NCBI GenBank assembly: GCA_002421915.1
Contig: DISA01000093.1
Location: forward strand, 1 to 37,407
Length of the DNA stretch: 37,407 nucleotides
Origin: Gallionellaceae bacterium UBA6222
Lineage (GTDB): Bacteria; Pseudomonadota; Gammaproteobacteria; Burkholderiales; Gallionellaceae
Reading direction: 5' to 3'
Shown: piece by piece, positions 15,638 to 24,824 of the stretch
How positions within the stretch are numbered: position 1 is the first letter of the stretch
Layout: each line of letters begins with the position of its first letter
Notes under the pieces: model-generated
Databases searched by the model: none
Seen by the model: only the letters and a program-made list of their open reading frames with translations
What the model was told of the DNA's origin: nothing
Position numbers and translations under genes: made by a program

Positions 15638-17851
15638 TTAATGCCCCGGCACCAGATCGCCCAGCTCTTCCAGCAACGGACCGAGGAATTTTTCATACTT
15701 GCGCCAGCGTTCCACCGAGGTCGAATAGATCGGCTGGCGCACCTGGGTCACACTGGCGGTGCGGATCTGGCGCTTGGTCTGGTGGAAATCGAGACAGGCC
15801 GCGTCCCATTCCAGACCGCAGTAATCAAGCAGTTTGCGTGCCTGGCCTTCCTGATCCGCCACAATGTCCTCGTAGTGGATGTCGAGGAAAGCGTCTGCGG
15901 GCAGCACGGTGCGCCAGTGGTCCATCAGCCGTGCGTAGTCGGCGTAGTAGCGCCCCAGTTCGGCGAGGTCGTAGGTGTGTTCCTGCTTGCGATGGAACAG
16001 CCGCGTGAAGCAGGACAGGCAGGTGTCCACCGGGTTGCGGTTGACGTGGATGATCTTCGCGTTCGGCAGCATCAGATGGATCAGTGGCACGGCGAAGAAA
16101 TTGGCCGGCATCTTGTCGGTGATGTGCTTTGCGTTCGGTGCGCGTTGCTTTAATGCAGTGACGTATTCGTTGCCCCAGGCGGCAAGTGTTGTAGTGTCGA
16201 GATAGCGCAGGTTATCAGGGAACGTCGTGGTGGCCGGATGCGTCTTGCGGTGCGCGATGCGCAACAGGTCGGGCAGTTCGCCCGCGCCGAATACATCCGG
16301 GTGGCTGGCGAGGATCTGCTCGGTCAGCGTGGTGCCGGAACGCGGCATGCCGAGCACAAAGATCGGCAGCGCGGAAGGGTCGCCGCTGCCGCGCCTCTGC
16401 TCGATGAACTCCTTGCTGAAAATTGTTTTGAGTTCGGCAAACTGCTGTGCGGCGGCGGCGGCATCGTAGTGCAAACGGGCACGCTTGATGCGGCAGCCTT
16501 CAAGGTAGTGCGGGAACGCCTGTTCGTAATCCTTGAGGTCGTCATAGCATTTGCCCAGCGCGAAATGCAGTGACAGGCGGCGATTATCGGAAAATTCCGC
16601 CATCTTTTTTTCTTCCGCCAGCAGTGCGGCAAAGTGCCGGTCATCCGCCCTGACCTTGTCGTTCTGCACCAGATGGATATGCGCCGCGACGTCGTCCGGT
16701 TTGAATGACAGCACGCGTTGGAACAGTTCGCGCGCACGTTCGAGCTGGCCGTTCTCTGTGCACAGGTGGCCGAGGCCGAGCAGGGCGTCGCTGCTGTCCG
16801 GTTTGAGCTGCAAGGCGCGTTCATATTCCGCTTCCGCACGTACCGGCTGCGCCATCTCGGTATGGATGCCGGCGAGTAGCGCGTGCGCCTTGGGATTGGC
16901 TGCGTCGAACTCGATGGCTTTCAGTGCGGCGCGTTCCGCCTCTTCCAGGTTCTCCAGCGCCTGCAGGGTCTTGGCCAGCCCCATCTGTGCTTCGACATAT
17001 ACCGGGCGCATGGATAAAGCGCGCTGATAGTGGGACAGCGCCTGCTCGTTTTTTTCCTGCGCCAGATGCACGCCGCCCATGTTGCAGATGGATTCCGCAT
17101 AGTTTGGATTGAGTTTGAGTGCCTGCTCCAGCGCCCCGACAGCCTCGGGGATGCGATCCTCTTCCAGCAACAAAGCGCCGAGGTTGTTCAGCGGCTCCAG
17201 ATAGTTCGGGTTGGTCGCGGCGGCCTTGCGGTAAAAATCCAATGCCTTTTCCTTGTCGCCGCGCTCGCGCCAGATGCTCCCCAGATTGTTGAGCGAGGGT
17301 GCGAAGTTTGGATCGAGCGACAGCGCCCGTTGCTGGCATGCCTCCGCCCGGTCGTAATCCTTGCGGTCGAAATACGCGATGCCGAGATTGCTGTGCGCCA
17401 TCGCCATATTGGGGTCGAGCACCGTGGCGCGCTCGCCTGCCGCGATGGCCTGATCCAGTTGCTTCAACTGCCGGCTGACTTCGCACAGGTTGGCGTGGAA
17501 CAGTGCCAAACTTCCTGCGTCTTGTGTGGGTCGGGATTCATCCCGACGCTGTGCCGTGGAGAGCGATGCCGCATAGCTTGTCGGACTAAAGTCCGACCCA
17601 CCGAGCAGGGCGATCGCGCGCTGCATCAGCTCGGCAGCGGCAGGCTGGTTCCCTGCCTGATGCGCAATCACGCCGAGCAAATGCAGGGCAAACGGGTGTT
17701 GCGGCTGCTGTTGCAGGATCTGGCGCAGCAGGCGCTCGGATTCCTGCAGTCTTCCCTGGGCTTGCAGCTGGTTCGCCAGGGTCATGGCTTGGTCTAGGGT
17801 CAGGGGTTTGCCGGTTGTGTTGGCGGGATTTGTCGTCATGATGGGTGGCAT
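15638..17851 (-). CDS. TPR-repeat sulfotransferase
   Basis: A 737-residue protein. About ten tetratricopeptide repeats (residues 20-430) are followed by a PAPS-dependent sulfotransferase domain (about 495-737). The 5'-phosphosulfate loop is 'VLGMPRSGTTLTEQIL' and the 3'-phosphate site 'VNRNPVDTCLSCF'. The TPR part probably holds a protein or glycan partner; the target is unknown. The early TPR block is interrupted near residues 84-110 by 'GGSDFSPTSYAASLSTAQRR' and a few more residues, which are the translation of a dispersed DNA hairpin repeat. A start at 17839 is nearly as good as 17851. The gene leads a minus-strand operon and is divergent from the adhesin gene. Confidence 0.88.
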   Translation of the reverse strand: MPPIMTTNPANTTGKPLTLDQAMTLANQLQAQGRLQESERLLRQILQQQPQHPFALHLLGVIAHQAGNQPAAAELMQRAIALLGGSDFSPTSYAASLSTAQRRDESRPTQDAGSLALFHANLCEVSRQLKQLDQAIAAGERATVLDPNMAMAHSNLGIAYFDRKDYDRAEACQQRALSLDPNFAPSLNNLGSIWRERGDKEKALDFYRKAAATNPNYLEPLNNLGALLLEEDRIPEAVGALEQALKLNPNYAESICNMGGVHLAQEKNEQALSHYQRALSMRPVYVEAQMGLAKTLQALENLEEAERAALKAIEFDAANPKAHALLAGIHTEMAQPVRAEAEYERALQLKPDSSDALLGLGHLCTENGQLERARELFQRVLSFKPDDVAAHIHLVQNDKVRADDRHFAALLAEEKKMAEFSDNRRLSLHFALGKCYDDLKDYEQAFPHYLEGCRIKRARLHYDAAAAAQQFAELKTIFSKEFIEQRRGSGDPSALPIFVLGMPRSGTTLTEQILASHPDVFGAGELPDLLRIAHRKTHPATTTFPDNLRYLDTTTLAAWGNEYVTALKQRAPNAKHITDKMPANFFAVPLIHLMLPNAKIIHVNRNPVDTCLSCFTRLFHRKQEHTYDLAELGRYYADYARLMDHWRTVLPADAFLDIHYEDIVADQEGQARKLLDYCGLEWDAACLDFHQTKRQIRTASVTQVRQPIYSTSVERWRKYEKFLGPLLEELGDLVPGH
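17524..17603. repeat. Hairpin repeat inside the TPR-sulfotransferase gene
   Basis: Outer arms 'GTGGGTCGG' and 'CCGACCCAC' enclose two hairpins: 'GTCGGGATTCATCCCGAC' (about 17530-17547) and 'GTCGGACTAAAGTCCGAC' (17580-17597). The element of about 80 bases is open in the gene's frame, so it adds residues instead of breaking the gene. Related copies are at 24859-24907 and 31172-31244, with a half copy near 29563. Confidence 0.8.
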
Positions 17852-17954
17852 GCTGCCACGGATAGTGACGCTTGGGTAGGCTGGATCGTGTTTGAACGTG
17901 CGAGCATGCAGTTCGAGGGGCTGCGGTCAGAAGTTTCCCGTGTCACGATGGGTA

Positions 17955-17984
17955 TAGACAGGCATATATATTTTTTCCTATAGC
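17955..17984 (+). promoter_or_regulatory. Possible promoter of the adhesin operon
   Basis: 'TAGACA' at 17955-17960 and 'TATAGC' at 17979-17984 are 18 bases apart in a very AT-rich patch of the 220-base gap between two divergent genes. This is a plausible sigma-70 pair, leaving a leader of about 80 bases before the adhesin start. No operator is evident, and this is a by-eye match only. Confidence 0.3.
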
Positions 17985-18071
17985 CCGAATGGGTGAGTGC
18001 GTGTAGGATTTCTGCTCACGAACTGGGGTGCGGGAACCGAACCGTGCCATTGAAGCAACCGGGGAGGCAAG

Positions 18072-21000
18072 ATGCATTCACTCAATCAAATCTACCGCAC
18101 CATCTGGTCCGAGGCGCTGAACGCCTGGGTTGCCGTATCGGAGCTGGTCAAGAGCAAAGGCAAACGCTCCGGTTCCAGCCTGTTGCGGACATTGAACATC
18201 ACCGGGGTCAGCGACGAAACTGACGACATTCATCATCACCGCTTCAAACTTGCTCTGCTGGCTGCTAGCTGCCTGCTCACCTTCCAGGTACACGCCAACC
18301 CGATGGGCGGCAACGTCATCAACGGCAGCGCCAGCTTCAACACCAGCGGCAACACCCTCACCGTCACCAACACCCCCGGCGCCATCATCCACTGGCAAGA
18401 CTTCAGCATCCAGCGGAATGAGATCACCCGCTTCGCCCAGCAATCCGCCAGCTCCGCCGTCCTCAACCGCGTCGTCGGCGGCAACACCAGCCAGATATTG
18501 GGCGCCCTGCAATCCAACGGACGCGTATTCCTGGTCAACCCCAACGGCGTTGTATTTGGCGCAGGTTCTACAGTTGATGTGGCAGGCTTGGTCGCCACCT
18601 CGCTGAATCTCTCCGATGCAGACTTTCTGGCAGGCCGCCATCGCTTCACCAGCGACCCGAATGCACAAGCCGTCAGCAACGCCGGCAACCTTACCGCCCG
18701 GCAAGGCGGCGAAATCTGGCTGATCGCCCCCGACGTCGAGAACACCGGCGTCATCACCGCCCCCAACGGCGAGATACTCTTGGCGGCAGGCAGCAGCGTC
18801 GAACTCGTCAACAGCCTCGACCCCGCACTTCGCGTCAACATCACCGCCCCGGCGGGCGATGCCACCAACGTCGGCCAGCTCGTCGCCAGCGCGGGCAGAC
18901 TCGGACTATTTGGCACCGTGGTCAGGAACAGCGGCACGGCCAGCGCCGACAGCGCCACCATGCAGGGCGGCAAGATCGTGTTCAAATCCAGTCAGCGCAC
19001 GGAAATATCCGGCACGGCCAGCGCCCAAGGTGTGGGCGGCGGCGAGATCAAGGTGCTGTCCGACATGCAGAGCGGCACAGTCAGCGTCAGCGGCACGCTG
19101 GACGCCTCCACCCCGGACAAGGGCGATGGTGGCTTCGTCGATACCTCGGCAGCGCATGTGCAGGTGGCGGATGGTGCACGCATCAGCACGCTGGCCACAA
19201 ATGGCAACAACGGCAGCTGGCTGATCGACCCGACGGACTTTTATGTGTCCGCAACCGACCCGGCCAACGGCAGCAGCTGGATGTCCAACACGACGTTGGG
19301 CACCAATCTTGGCTCGGGCAATGTCACGATACAGACGCTGGCGAGTGGCGCGGGTAACGGTGACATCTTCATCAACGATGCGGTGAACTGGAATCTCAGC
19401 TCGGTCTTGACGCTGAACGCGCATCGTAACGTCGAAATCAACGCTTCTGTCACTTCCGGCTCTTTCGGTCAAAACCCGGGGCATCTCACCGTGCGCGCCG
19501 ATCTGAACGGAGCGGGTACGGGTACCGTGATTTTCGGCGTATCGGGATACGTCTCCCTGCAAGGCGGGGGCGCGTCAGTCGTTTACGGTTCTACGAACAT
19601 TTTTTACAACCCGGTTTCGTATGCAACACCTACTGACTATTCTGCCTACGTCAATCCAAGTGCCCCGCTAACTGCATCGATGCTAGTCAACGATGCCAAC
19701 CAGTTGCAGGCGATCAACACCAATCTGGCGGGCACTTATGCGCTGGGCAGGAACATCGATGTTTCTGCGATACCGAATTTCACACCGCTTGGCAATGTAT
19801 CGACCAATTTCACCGGCCAATTCGATGGTTTGGATCACACGATCAGCAACCTATCAGTAACTTCGGCCCAGGCGGGGGTGGGTTTGTTCGGTGAGATTGC
19901 AACAGGCGGTACTGTGAAGGATGTAGGTCTGGTCAACGTCAGCATTCATGGAACCGCGACAACTTCAGCTGTCGGCGGGTTGGCGGGCGTCAATCGCGGC
20001 ACTATCAGCAACAGCTATGTGGATGGTGGCACCGTGATCGCCAACAATGGAGCAGCAGGGGGGCTGGTGGGACGCAACCTCGGTGGTGCTGGTTCGGCGG
20101 CCACGGGAGCAACACCGGGCACGACAGGAAGTTCGGCACAGATCGATAACAGTTACGTCGCCAATGTAGCTGTCAGTGTCATGGCGTCAGGCGCAAAAGC
20201 TGCGGGCGGGTTGGTAGGTATCAACCAAGGAGGCATAGGTGGTGCCGGTGGAAACGCAGGGATATCTATTCCCGGTGCGTCAGGCGGCACAGGCGGTTCG
20301 GCTGTGGTCAGTAATTGCTATGTGGTCGGTGGCACGGTGTCTGGCATGGGGACATCGCCCAATACTGGCGGTTTGGTTGGCCTCAATCAGGGCGGTGATG
20401 GCGGCAACGGCGGCAATGATTCAGGTAGTACGGCAGCCGGAGGTGTCGGCGGCACGGGCGGTTTGGCCAATGTCAATAATAGCTATGCCAGTAGCGGTGC
20501 GGTATCTGGCACTGTTGGCAGTGCCGGTGGTTTGATTGGCAGCAATTTTTCTGGTTTGCTCGGTTCTTCCGGTACAGGTTTGCTTGGTGGTGGTGCCGAA
20601 GGAATAGCCGGTTTGGGCAGTGCGATCACAGTTGCATGGGACAGCGTCACAACCGGACAGGCGGTGGCCATCGGGGGCGGCAATCAGGACACAGTCATCA
20701 ACATCAGTGCAACGCCTTATAGCCAAGCGTCCTATACCGGTTTCGATTTCACCAACACATGGTGGATATCAGAAAGCAACACACGGCCTTTCCTGCGCAC
20801 TGAGTGGAGCACGTACGTAACTAACCCCCATCAGTTGCAGTTGATGGCGATGGATTTGACGGCAAGCTACACCCTCGGTGCGAACATCGATGCGGCGCAA
20901 ACCGCAACGGGTGCCGGCATGTGGGGTAGCGCGGGTTTTGTGCCACTGGGAAGCTTCTCAGGCTCGCTGGATGGGCAAGGATATACCGTCAGCAATTTGT

Positions 21001-24000
21001 TCATCAACCGTCCCGCGACTGCGAGTGTTGGTCTGTTCAATTGGCTGAACATCGGATCTTCCGTCAGCAACCTCAATCTGGTTGGTGGCAGCGTGACGGG
21101 ATGGTATCGGGTAGGCGGCCTGGCAGGCTATAGCGATGGCAGCATCAGCAACAGCTCTGTCACCGGCATGACGGTGGCCGAGGCAGGGGCGAGCACACTG
21201 GGCGGACTGGTCGGCCAGAACGGTTTTTACGGCAGTATCGTCAACAGCTACGTCGATAGTGGCAGCGTGACCGGCAGCGGGCAATGGATCGGTGGTCTTG
21301 CGGGTTTGAATGACGGCAGCATAGATGGCAGTCATGTCGCCAACAGCACGGTGAATGGCGGTGCATTTGGCAGCAAGGTCGGCGGCTTGGTCGGCTGGAA
21401 TTCTTCTAATGCAAGTATTACCAATAGTTACGCAAGCAACGGCAGTGTTTCCGGGCAAACATCGGTGGGGGGCTTGGTTGGCTGGAACTCTGGCAGTATA
21501 GGGAACAGCTACAGCAATGGCGGCACGGTCACCGGTTCAAATCTTGTGGGCGGCCTGGTTGGTTACAACAGCAATACGATCGACGGGTCGCATGCTGCAG
21601 GTGTCGCCGTGTCGGGCAATTCCAATATCGGAGGTTTCGCGGGGGCGGCCTACGGCAGCATCAGCAACAGTTATGCTGATGGCGGGAGTGTGACGGGTTT
21701 CACGCGATTCGGCGGTTTTGCCGGCACGATGAATTCAAACGCCATCTCAAACAGCCATTACAACATTTCCACTATGACCATCAATGGTTCGACCGGCACG
21801 ATGGTCACGCCATATGGTTTGTATAACGATGTGCTGAACACGGGTGCGGTCGGGCAGTTCTCGGACTGGCTTGCCGACGGCACTTTGAACATCACCGACT
21901 ATAGCAATGTGTTGCCGGGTAGCGTGGGCAACCATAGCATCGGCAGTCTGGACGGCATGAAGGCGCTGCTGGGTTTCTCGGAAGATCCAACCCTGAACTT
22001 CACCCTCACTTCCGCAATCGATCTCTTACCGCTGCCGGGTTACTACGTTCCCGTGCTGGGCGCCAACTTTGACGGTGGCAGCTTCACTATTTCCAATCTG
22101 AACATCAATCAGTCTGCGTCCAACGATCTTGGATTGTTCGGCCATGTGTTGACGGGCAACACCGTGAGCAATGTGGTGTTGCAGAATGCGACGGTCAATG
22201 GCGGCAACCGTGTCGGTGCACTGGCGGGATGGAACGAGGGCGACATCCTCAACAGCAGTTCGACCAACGGCATGATCGCCGGCAACTCTGTGGTCGGCGG
22301 CTTGATCGGTCTCAATGAGAATCCGTATCTTTCGGGCGGCAATATCAGCAACAGCTTCGTCAGCGGCGGCACCGTGCAAGGAGCATTCACCAATGTCGGC
22401 GGTCTGGTGGGACATAGTATTGGCGGCACCATCGATACCAGCTATGTGACCGGCGGAGATGTGTCGGGTTCGGGCAGCATCGGTGGCCTGGTCGGATCCG
22501 ATGGCGGCGAAGGCGCTTTCATTGTCGTCGGCAACAGCGATGTAGCCAATACGATCGTATCCGGGGTGAGTGATGCCGGCGGTTTGGTAGGGTGGCTCAA
22601 CGGCAACATCTCGGGCAGCAATGTCACGGGTGGCAGCGTGAGCGGCGGTACCAATATCGGCGGCTTGGTCGGCCATAGCAGCGGGATTGTCGATTCCAGT
22701 TTTGTTGTCAGCTCTTTCGTATCCGGCACTGCATCGTATAGTAGTGCCGCAGTCGGTGGACTGGTCGGCTTCAACGACGCAGGCAGTATCAGTAACAGTT
22801 TTGTGGATGGCGGTACTGTACAAGGCTTCGGCCAGATCGGCGGGCTGGTCGGACTCAATCAGGGTGGGATGGGCGGTTGGGGAAATATCACTTATCCGGG
22901 ATCGCCCGGTGCAGCCGCACTCATCAGCAATAGCTACGTCACTAGTGGCACCATCACCGGTGACGGTAACATCGGCGGTCTGGTTGGCGCCAATATGCAG
23001 GGGCCAGTGGGTGGTGGTACCTATGGCGGAGTCGGCGGCGATGCGCTCATCAGCAACAGTTTTGTCAGCGGCGGAAGTGTGAATGGAAGCTGTACCGATT
23101 GCGGTGGGGGCGCGGGCGGTCTGGCGGGTTATAACAGCGGAATCATCCAGTCCAGCTTCGTCAGCAATGGCAGTGTGGCGGGCGCGCATTACAACGGCGG
23201 ATTGGTTGGCAACAATGTCGGCAGCATCAGCGATACCTACGTTAACGGCGGCAGTGTTGTCGGTGGCACAGCGCCGTCGAGTTGGATATATGTCGGCGGA
23301 CTGGCTGGGTGGAACACCGGCACCATCGGCACGAGCTATACCAGTATCGGCACCTTGTCCGGTGGCGGCGACATGGGTGCCGTGGTGGGCAATAACGATA
23401 TGGGAGGTAGTGTCACCGGAACGTTCTGGGATAACGCGACACTGGGAACAGGTGTAACGGGTATCGGCTTTGACTACAACACCTTTGGTAGCACCGATGT
23501 CGGTGCTGCACCACTCGATGCTGTCGGTATGAAGACCATGTCGAATTTCACCAATGCCGGCTGGAACATCGCCAACACCGGCGGGGCGGGGATGATTTGG
23601 CGTATCTATGACGACTATACCGGTCAGGGCTATACCACTCCGTTGCTCACCAGCTTCCTCAAACCGCTCGTCATCACGGCAGATCCGGTGAGTAAGTCCT
23701 ATGATGGCGCAACCTACAGCGGCGGGCTGGTCAATCCTGCCTATACCGATGGCGTCAATCCTGTGGCTCCAAATCCCTCCGATATTTTGGGCACTGCGAA
23801 CGCATACGGCCTCAATGCGATCAATACGGGAACCTATGCCCCCGCCCTTTATTCCGGCCAACTGGGCTATGACATCAGTTTTGTTGGCGGGATGCTGACG
23901 GTTACCCCGGCGGGGCTGAACCTGTTGAGTGTGACGGCGGACAATGCCAGCAAAATATTCGGCAATACCCTGACCTTCACCGGCACCGAATTCACTCCGG

Positions 24001-24815
24001 TCGGGCTGGTCGGCAGCGACACCATCAGCGGCGTCACCCTGACCAGCGCGGGGGCTGCGGCAACGGCGAATGTTGGCGCATATCCAATCACGCCAAGCAA
24101 CGCGGTATTCAGCATTGGCAGCGCGAGCAACTACAACATTACTTATGTGAACGGGGTGTTGACCGTCACGCCGCGCGCCATCAGCATCAGTGCCAGCGCG
24201 GCGAGCAAGGTGTACGGCAGCGCCGATCCGAATCTGTTCACCGTTGGCGGACTGGGCCTGGCTTCTTTTGATACGAAGAGTTCGGCCTTTACCGGTTCCT
24301 TGAACCATACCGGCGGCGAGAATGTCGGCACCGGTTATGCCATTACCCAGGGCACGCTGGCCGCGAACGGCAACTACAGCATCAGCGGTTTCACCGGCAA
24401 CACACTGACCATCACCCCGGCCACACTGACCGTGATCGCGGACACAATCAACAAGGTACTTGGCACACCCGACCCGGCGCTGACCTATACCGTGAGCGGT
24501 TTGCAGTTCAGCGACACGCCAAGCGCCACGGTGAGCGTTTCGCTGGCGCGCGATGCGGGCGAGTTCATCGGCCTGTATGCGATCAACGGCTCGGCGACTT
24601 TGCTCAGCAGCAATTACACGCTGGCGTCGTTCGTTCCTGGCACATTCACCATCCTGCCGCCAACCGTGGTGCAGGAGATCACCGAGACCTCGCTCTCCAC
24701 GGGGACGCCGGAAGGAGATGATGACGATGAGAAAAAGAAAGAAGTGTTGGCTGCCATCGAAGGTGAAGACGATCAAGGCGGTGAGCTGCTCGACAACCTG
24801 CCGGTCTGCCGTTGA
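18072..24815 (+). CDS. Two-partner secretion adhesin (TpsA, filamentous haemagglutinin-like)
   Basis: A 2247-residue surface or secreted beta-helix protein exported by the downstream TpsB. The start at 18072 has a 'GGGGAGG' ribosome site. Residues 1-35 form an extended signal region (ESPR, 'LNQIYRTIWSEALNAWVAVSE'-like), followed by a classic signal peptide ending at 'FQVHA'. The haemagglutinin N-domain follows, with 'NPNGVVFG' near residue 157. GLUG-type repeats of about 25-30 residues ('VGGLVG.N.GSI.NSYV.GG.V.G') fill three blocks at roughly 630-820, 1010-1220 and 1380-1790. One YDG and about three MBG domains span 1860-2200. The end is an acidic/Lys-rich tail finishing 'NLPVCR'. Likely roles are adhesion, biofilm or aggregation; the ligand is unknown. 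Confidence 0.93.
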   Translation: MHSLNQIYRTIWSEALNAWVAVSELVKSKGKRSGSSLLRTLNITGVSDETDDIHHHRFKLALLAASCLLTFQVHANPMGGNVINGSASFNTSGNTLTVTNTPGAIIHWQDFSIQRNEITRFAQQSASSAVLNRVVGGNTSQILGALQSNGRVFLVNPNGVVFGAGSTVDVAGLVATSLNLSDADFLAGRHRFTSDPNAQAVSNAGNLTARQGGEIWLIAPDVENTGVITAPNGEILLAAGSSVELVNSLDPALRVNITAPAGDATNVGQLVASAGRLGLFGTVVRNSGTASADSATMQGGKIVFKSSQRTEISGTASAQGVGGGEIKVLSDMQSGTVSVSGTLDASTPDKGDGGFVDTSAAHVQVADGARISTLATNGNNGSWLIDPTDFYVSATDPANGSSWMSNTTLGTNLGSGNVTIQTLASGAGNGDIFINDAVNWNLSSVLTLNAHRNVEINASVTSGSFGQNPGHLTVRADLNGAGTGTVIFGVSGYVSLQGGGASVVYGSTNIFYNPVSYATPTDYSAYVNPSAPLTASMLVNDANQLQAINTNLAGTYALGRNIDVSAIPNFTPLGNVSTNFTGQFDGLDHTISNLSVTSAQAGVGLFGEIATGGTVKDVGLVNVSIHGTATTSAVGGLAGVNRGTISNSYVDGGTVIANNGAAGGLVGRNLGGAGSAATGATPGTTGSSAQIDNSYVANVAVSVMASGAKAAGGLVGINQGGIGGAGGNAGISIPGASGGTGGSAVVSNCYVVGGTVSGMGTSPNTGGLVGLNQGGDGGNGGNDSGSTAAGGVGGTGGLANVNNSYASSGAVSGTVGSAGGLIGSNFSGLLGSSGTGLLGGGAEGIAGLGSAITVAWDSVTTGQAVAIGGGNQDTVINISATPYSQASYTGFDFTNTWWISESNTRPFLRTEWSTYVTNPHQLQLMAMDLTASYTLGANIDAAQTATGAGMWGSAGFVPLGSFSGSLDGQGYTVSNLFINRPATASVGLFNWLNIGSSVSNLNLVGGSVTGWYRVGGLAGYSDGSISNSSVTGMTVAEAGASTLGGLVGQNGFYGSIVNSYVDSGSVTGSGQWIGGLAGLNDGSIDGSHVANSTVNGGAFGSKVGGLVGWNSSNASITNSYASNGSVSGQTSVGGLVGWNSGSIGNSYSNGGTVTGSNLVGGLVGYNSNTIDGSHAAGVAVSGNSNIGGFAGAAYGSISNSYADGGSVTGFTRFGGFAGTMNSNAISNSHYNISTMTINGSTGTMVTPYGLYNDVLNTGAVGQFSDWLADGTLNITDYSNVLPGSVGNHSIGSLDGMKALLGFSEDPTLNFTLTSAIDLLPLPGYYVPVLGANFDGGSFTISNLNINQSASNDLGLFGHVLTGNTVSNVVLQNATVNGGNRVGALAGWNEGDILNSSSTNGMIAGNSVVGGLIGLNENPYLSGGNISNSFVSGGTVQGAFTNVGGLVGHSIGGTIDTSYVTGGDVSGSGSIGGLVGSDGGEGAFIVVGNSDVANTIVSGVSDAGGLVGWLNGNISGSNVTGGSVSGGTNIGGLVGHSSGIVDSSFVVSSFVSGTASYSSAAVGGLVGFNDAGSISNSFVDGGTVQGFGQIGGLVGLNQGGMGGWGNITYPGSPGAAALISNSYVTSGTITGDGNIGGLVGANMQGPVGGGTYGGVGGDALISNSFVSGGSVNGSCTDCGGGAGGLAGYNSGIIQSSFVSNGSVAGAHYNGGLVGNNVGSISDTYVNGGSVVGGTAPSSWIYVGGLAGWNTGTIGTSYTSIGTLSGGGDMGAVVGNNDMGGSVTGTFWDNATLGTGVTGIGFDYNTFGSTDVGAAPLDAVGMKTMSNFTNAGWNIANTGGAGMIWRIYDDYTGQGYTTPLLTSFLKPLVITADPVSKSYDGATYSGGLVNPAYTDGVNPVAPNPSDILGTANAYGLNAINTGTYAPALYSGQLGYDISFVGGMLTVTPAGLNLLSVTADNASKIFGNTLTFTGTEFTPVGLVGSDTISGVTLTSAGAAATANVGAYPITPSNAVFSIGSASNYNITYVNGVLTVTPRAISISASAASKVYGSADPNLFTVGGLGLASFDTKSSAFTGSLNHTGGENVGTGYAITQGTLAANGNYSISGFTGNTLTITPATLTVIADTINKVLGTPDPALTYTVSGLQFSDTPSATVSVSLARDAGEFIGLYAINGSATLLSSNYTLASFVPGTFTILPPTVVQEITETSLSTGTPEGDDDDEKKKEVLAAIEGEDDQGGELLDNLPVCR

Positions 24816-24824
24816 GGAGCAAGT

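Noticed and set aside
17852..18071. Possible riboswitch in the leader of the adhesin operon
   Set aside because: I looked for c-di-GMP and other known riboswitch cores. Only a weak 'GTGAG/CTCAC' stem was seen, so I do not report one.
19960..23440. Regular repeats that might suggest a CRISPR array or satellite DNA
   Set aside because: The units are protein-level GLUG repeats with changing codons and no constant direct repeat or spacer lengths.
22026..24776. A 916-codon open frame on the minus strand opposite the adhesin gene
   Set aside because: It is a by-product of the repetitive Gly/Ser/Asn coding of the adhesin on the other strand. Its translation has no domain, is full of Ala, Thr and Asp repeats and lacks a ribosome site. 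The plus-strand gene is certain.
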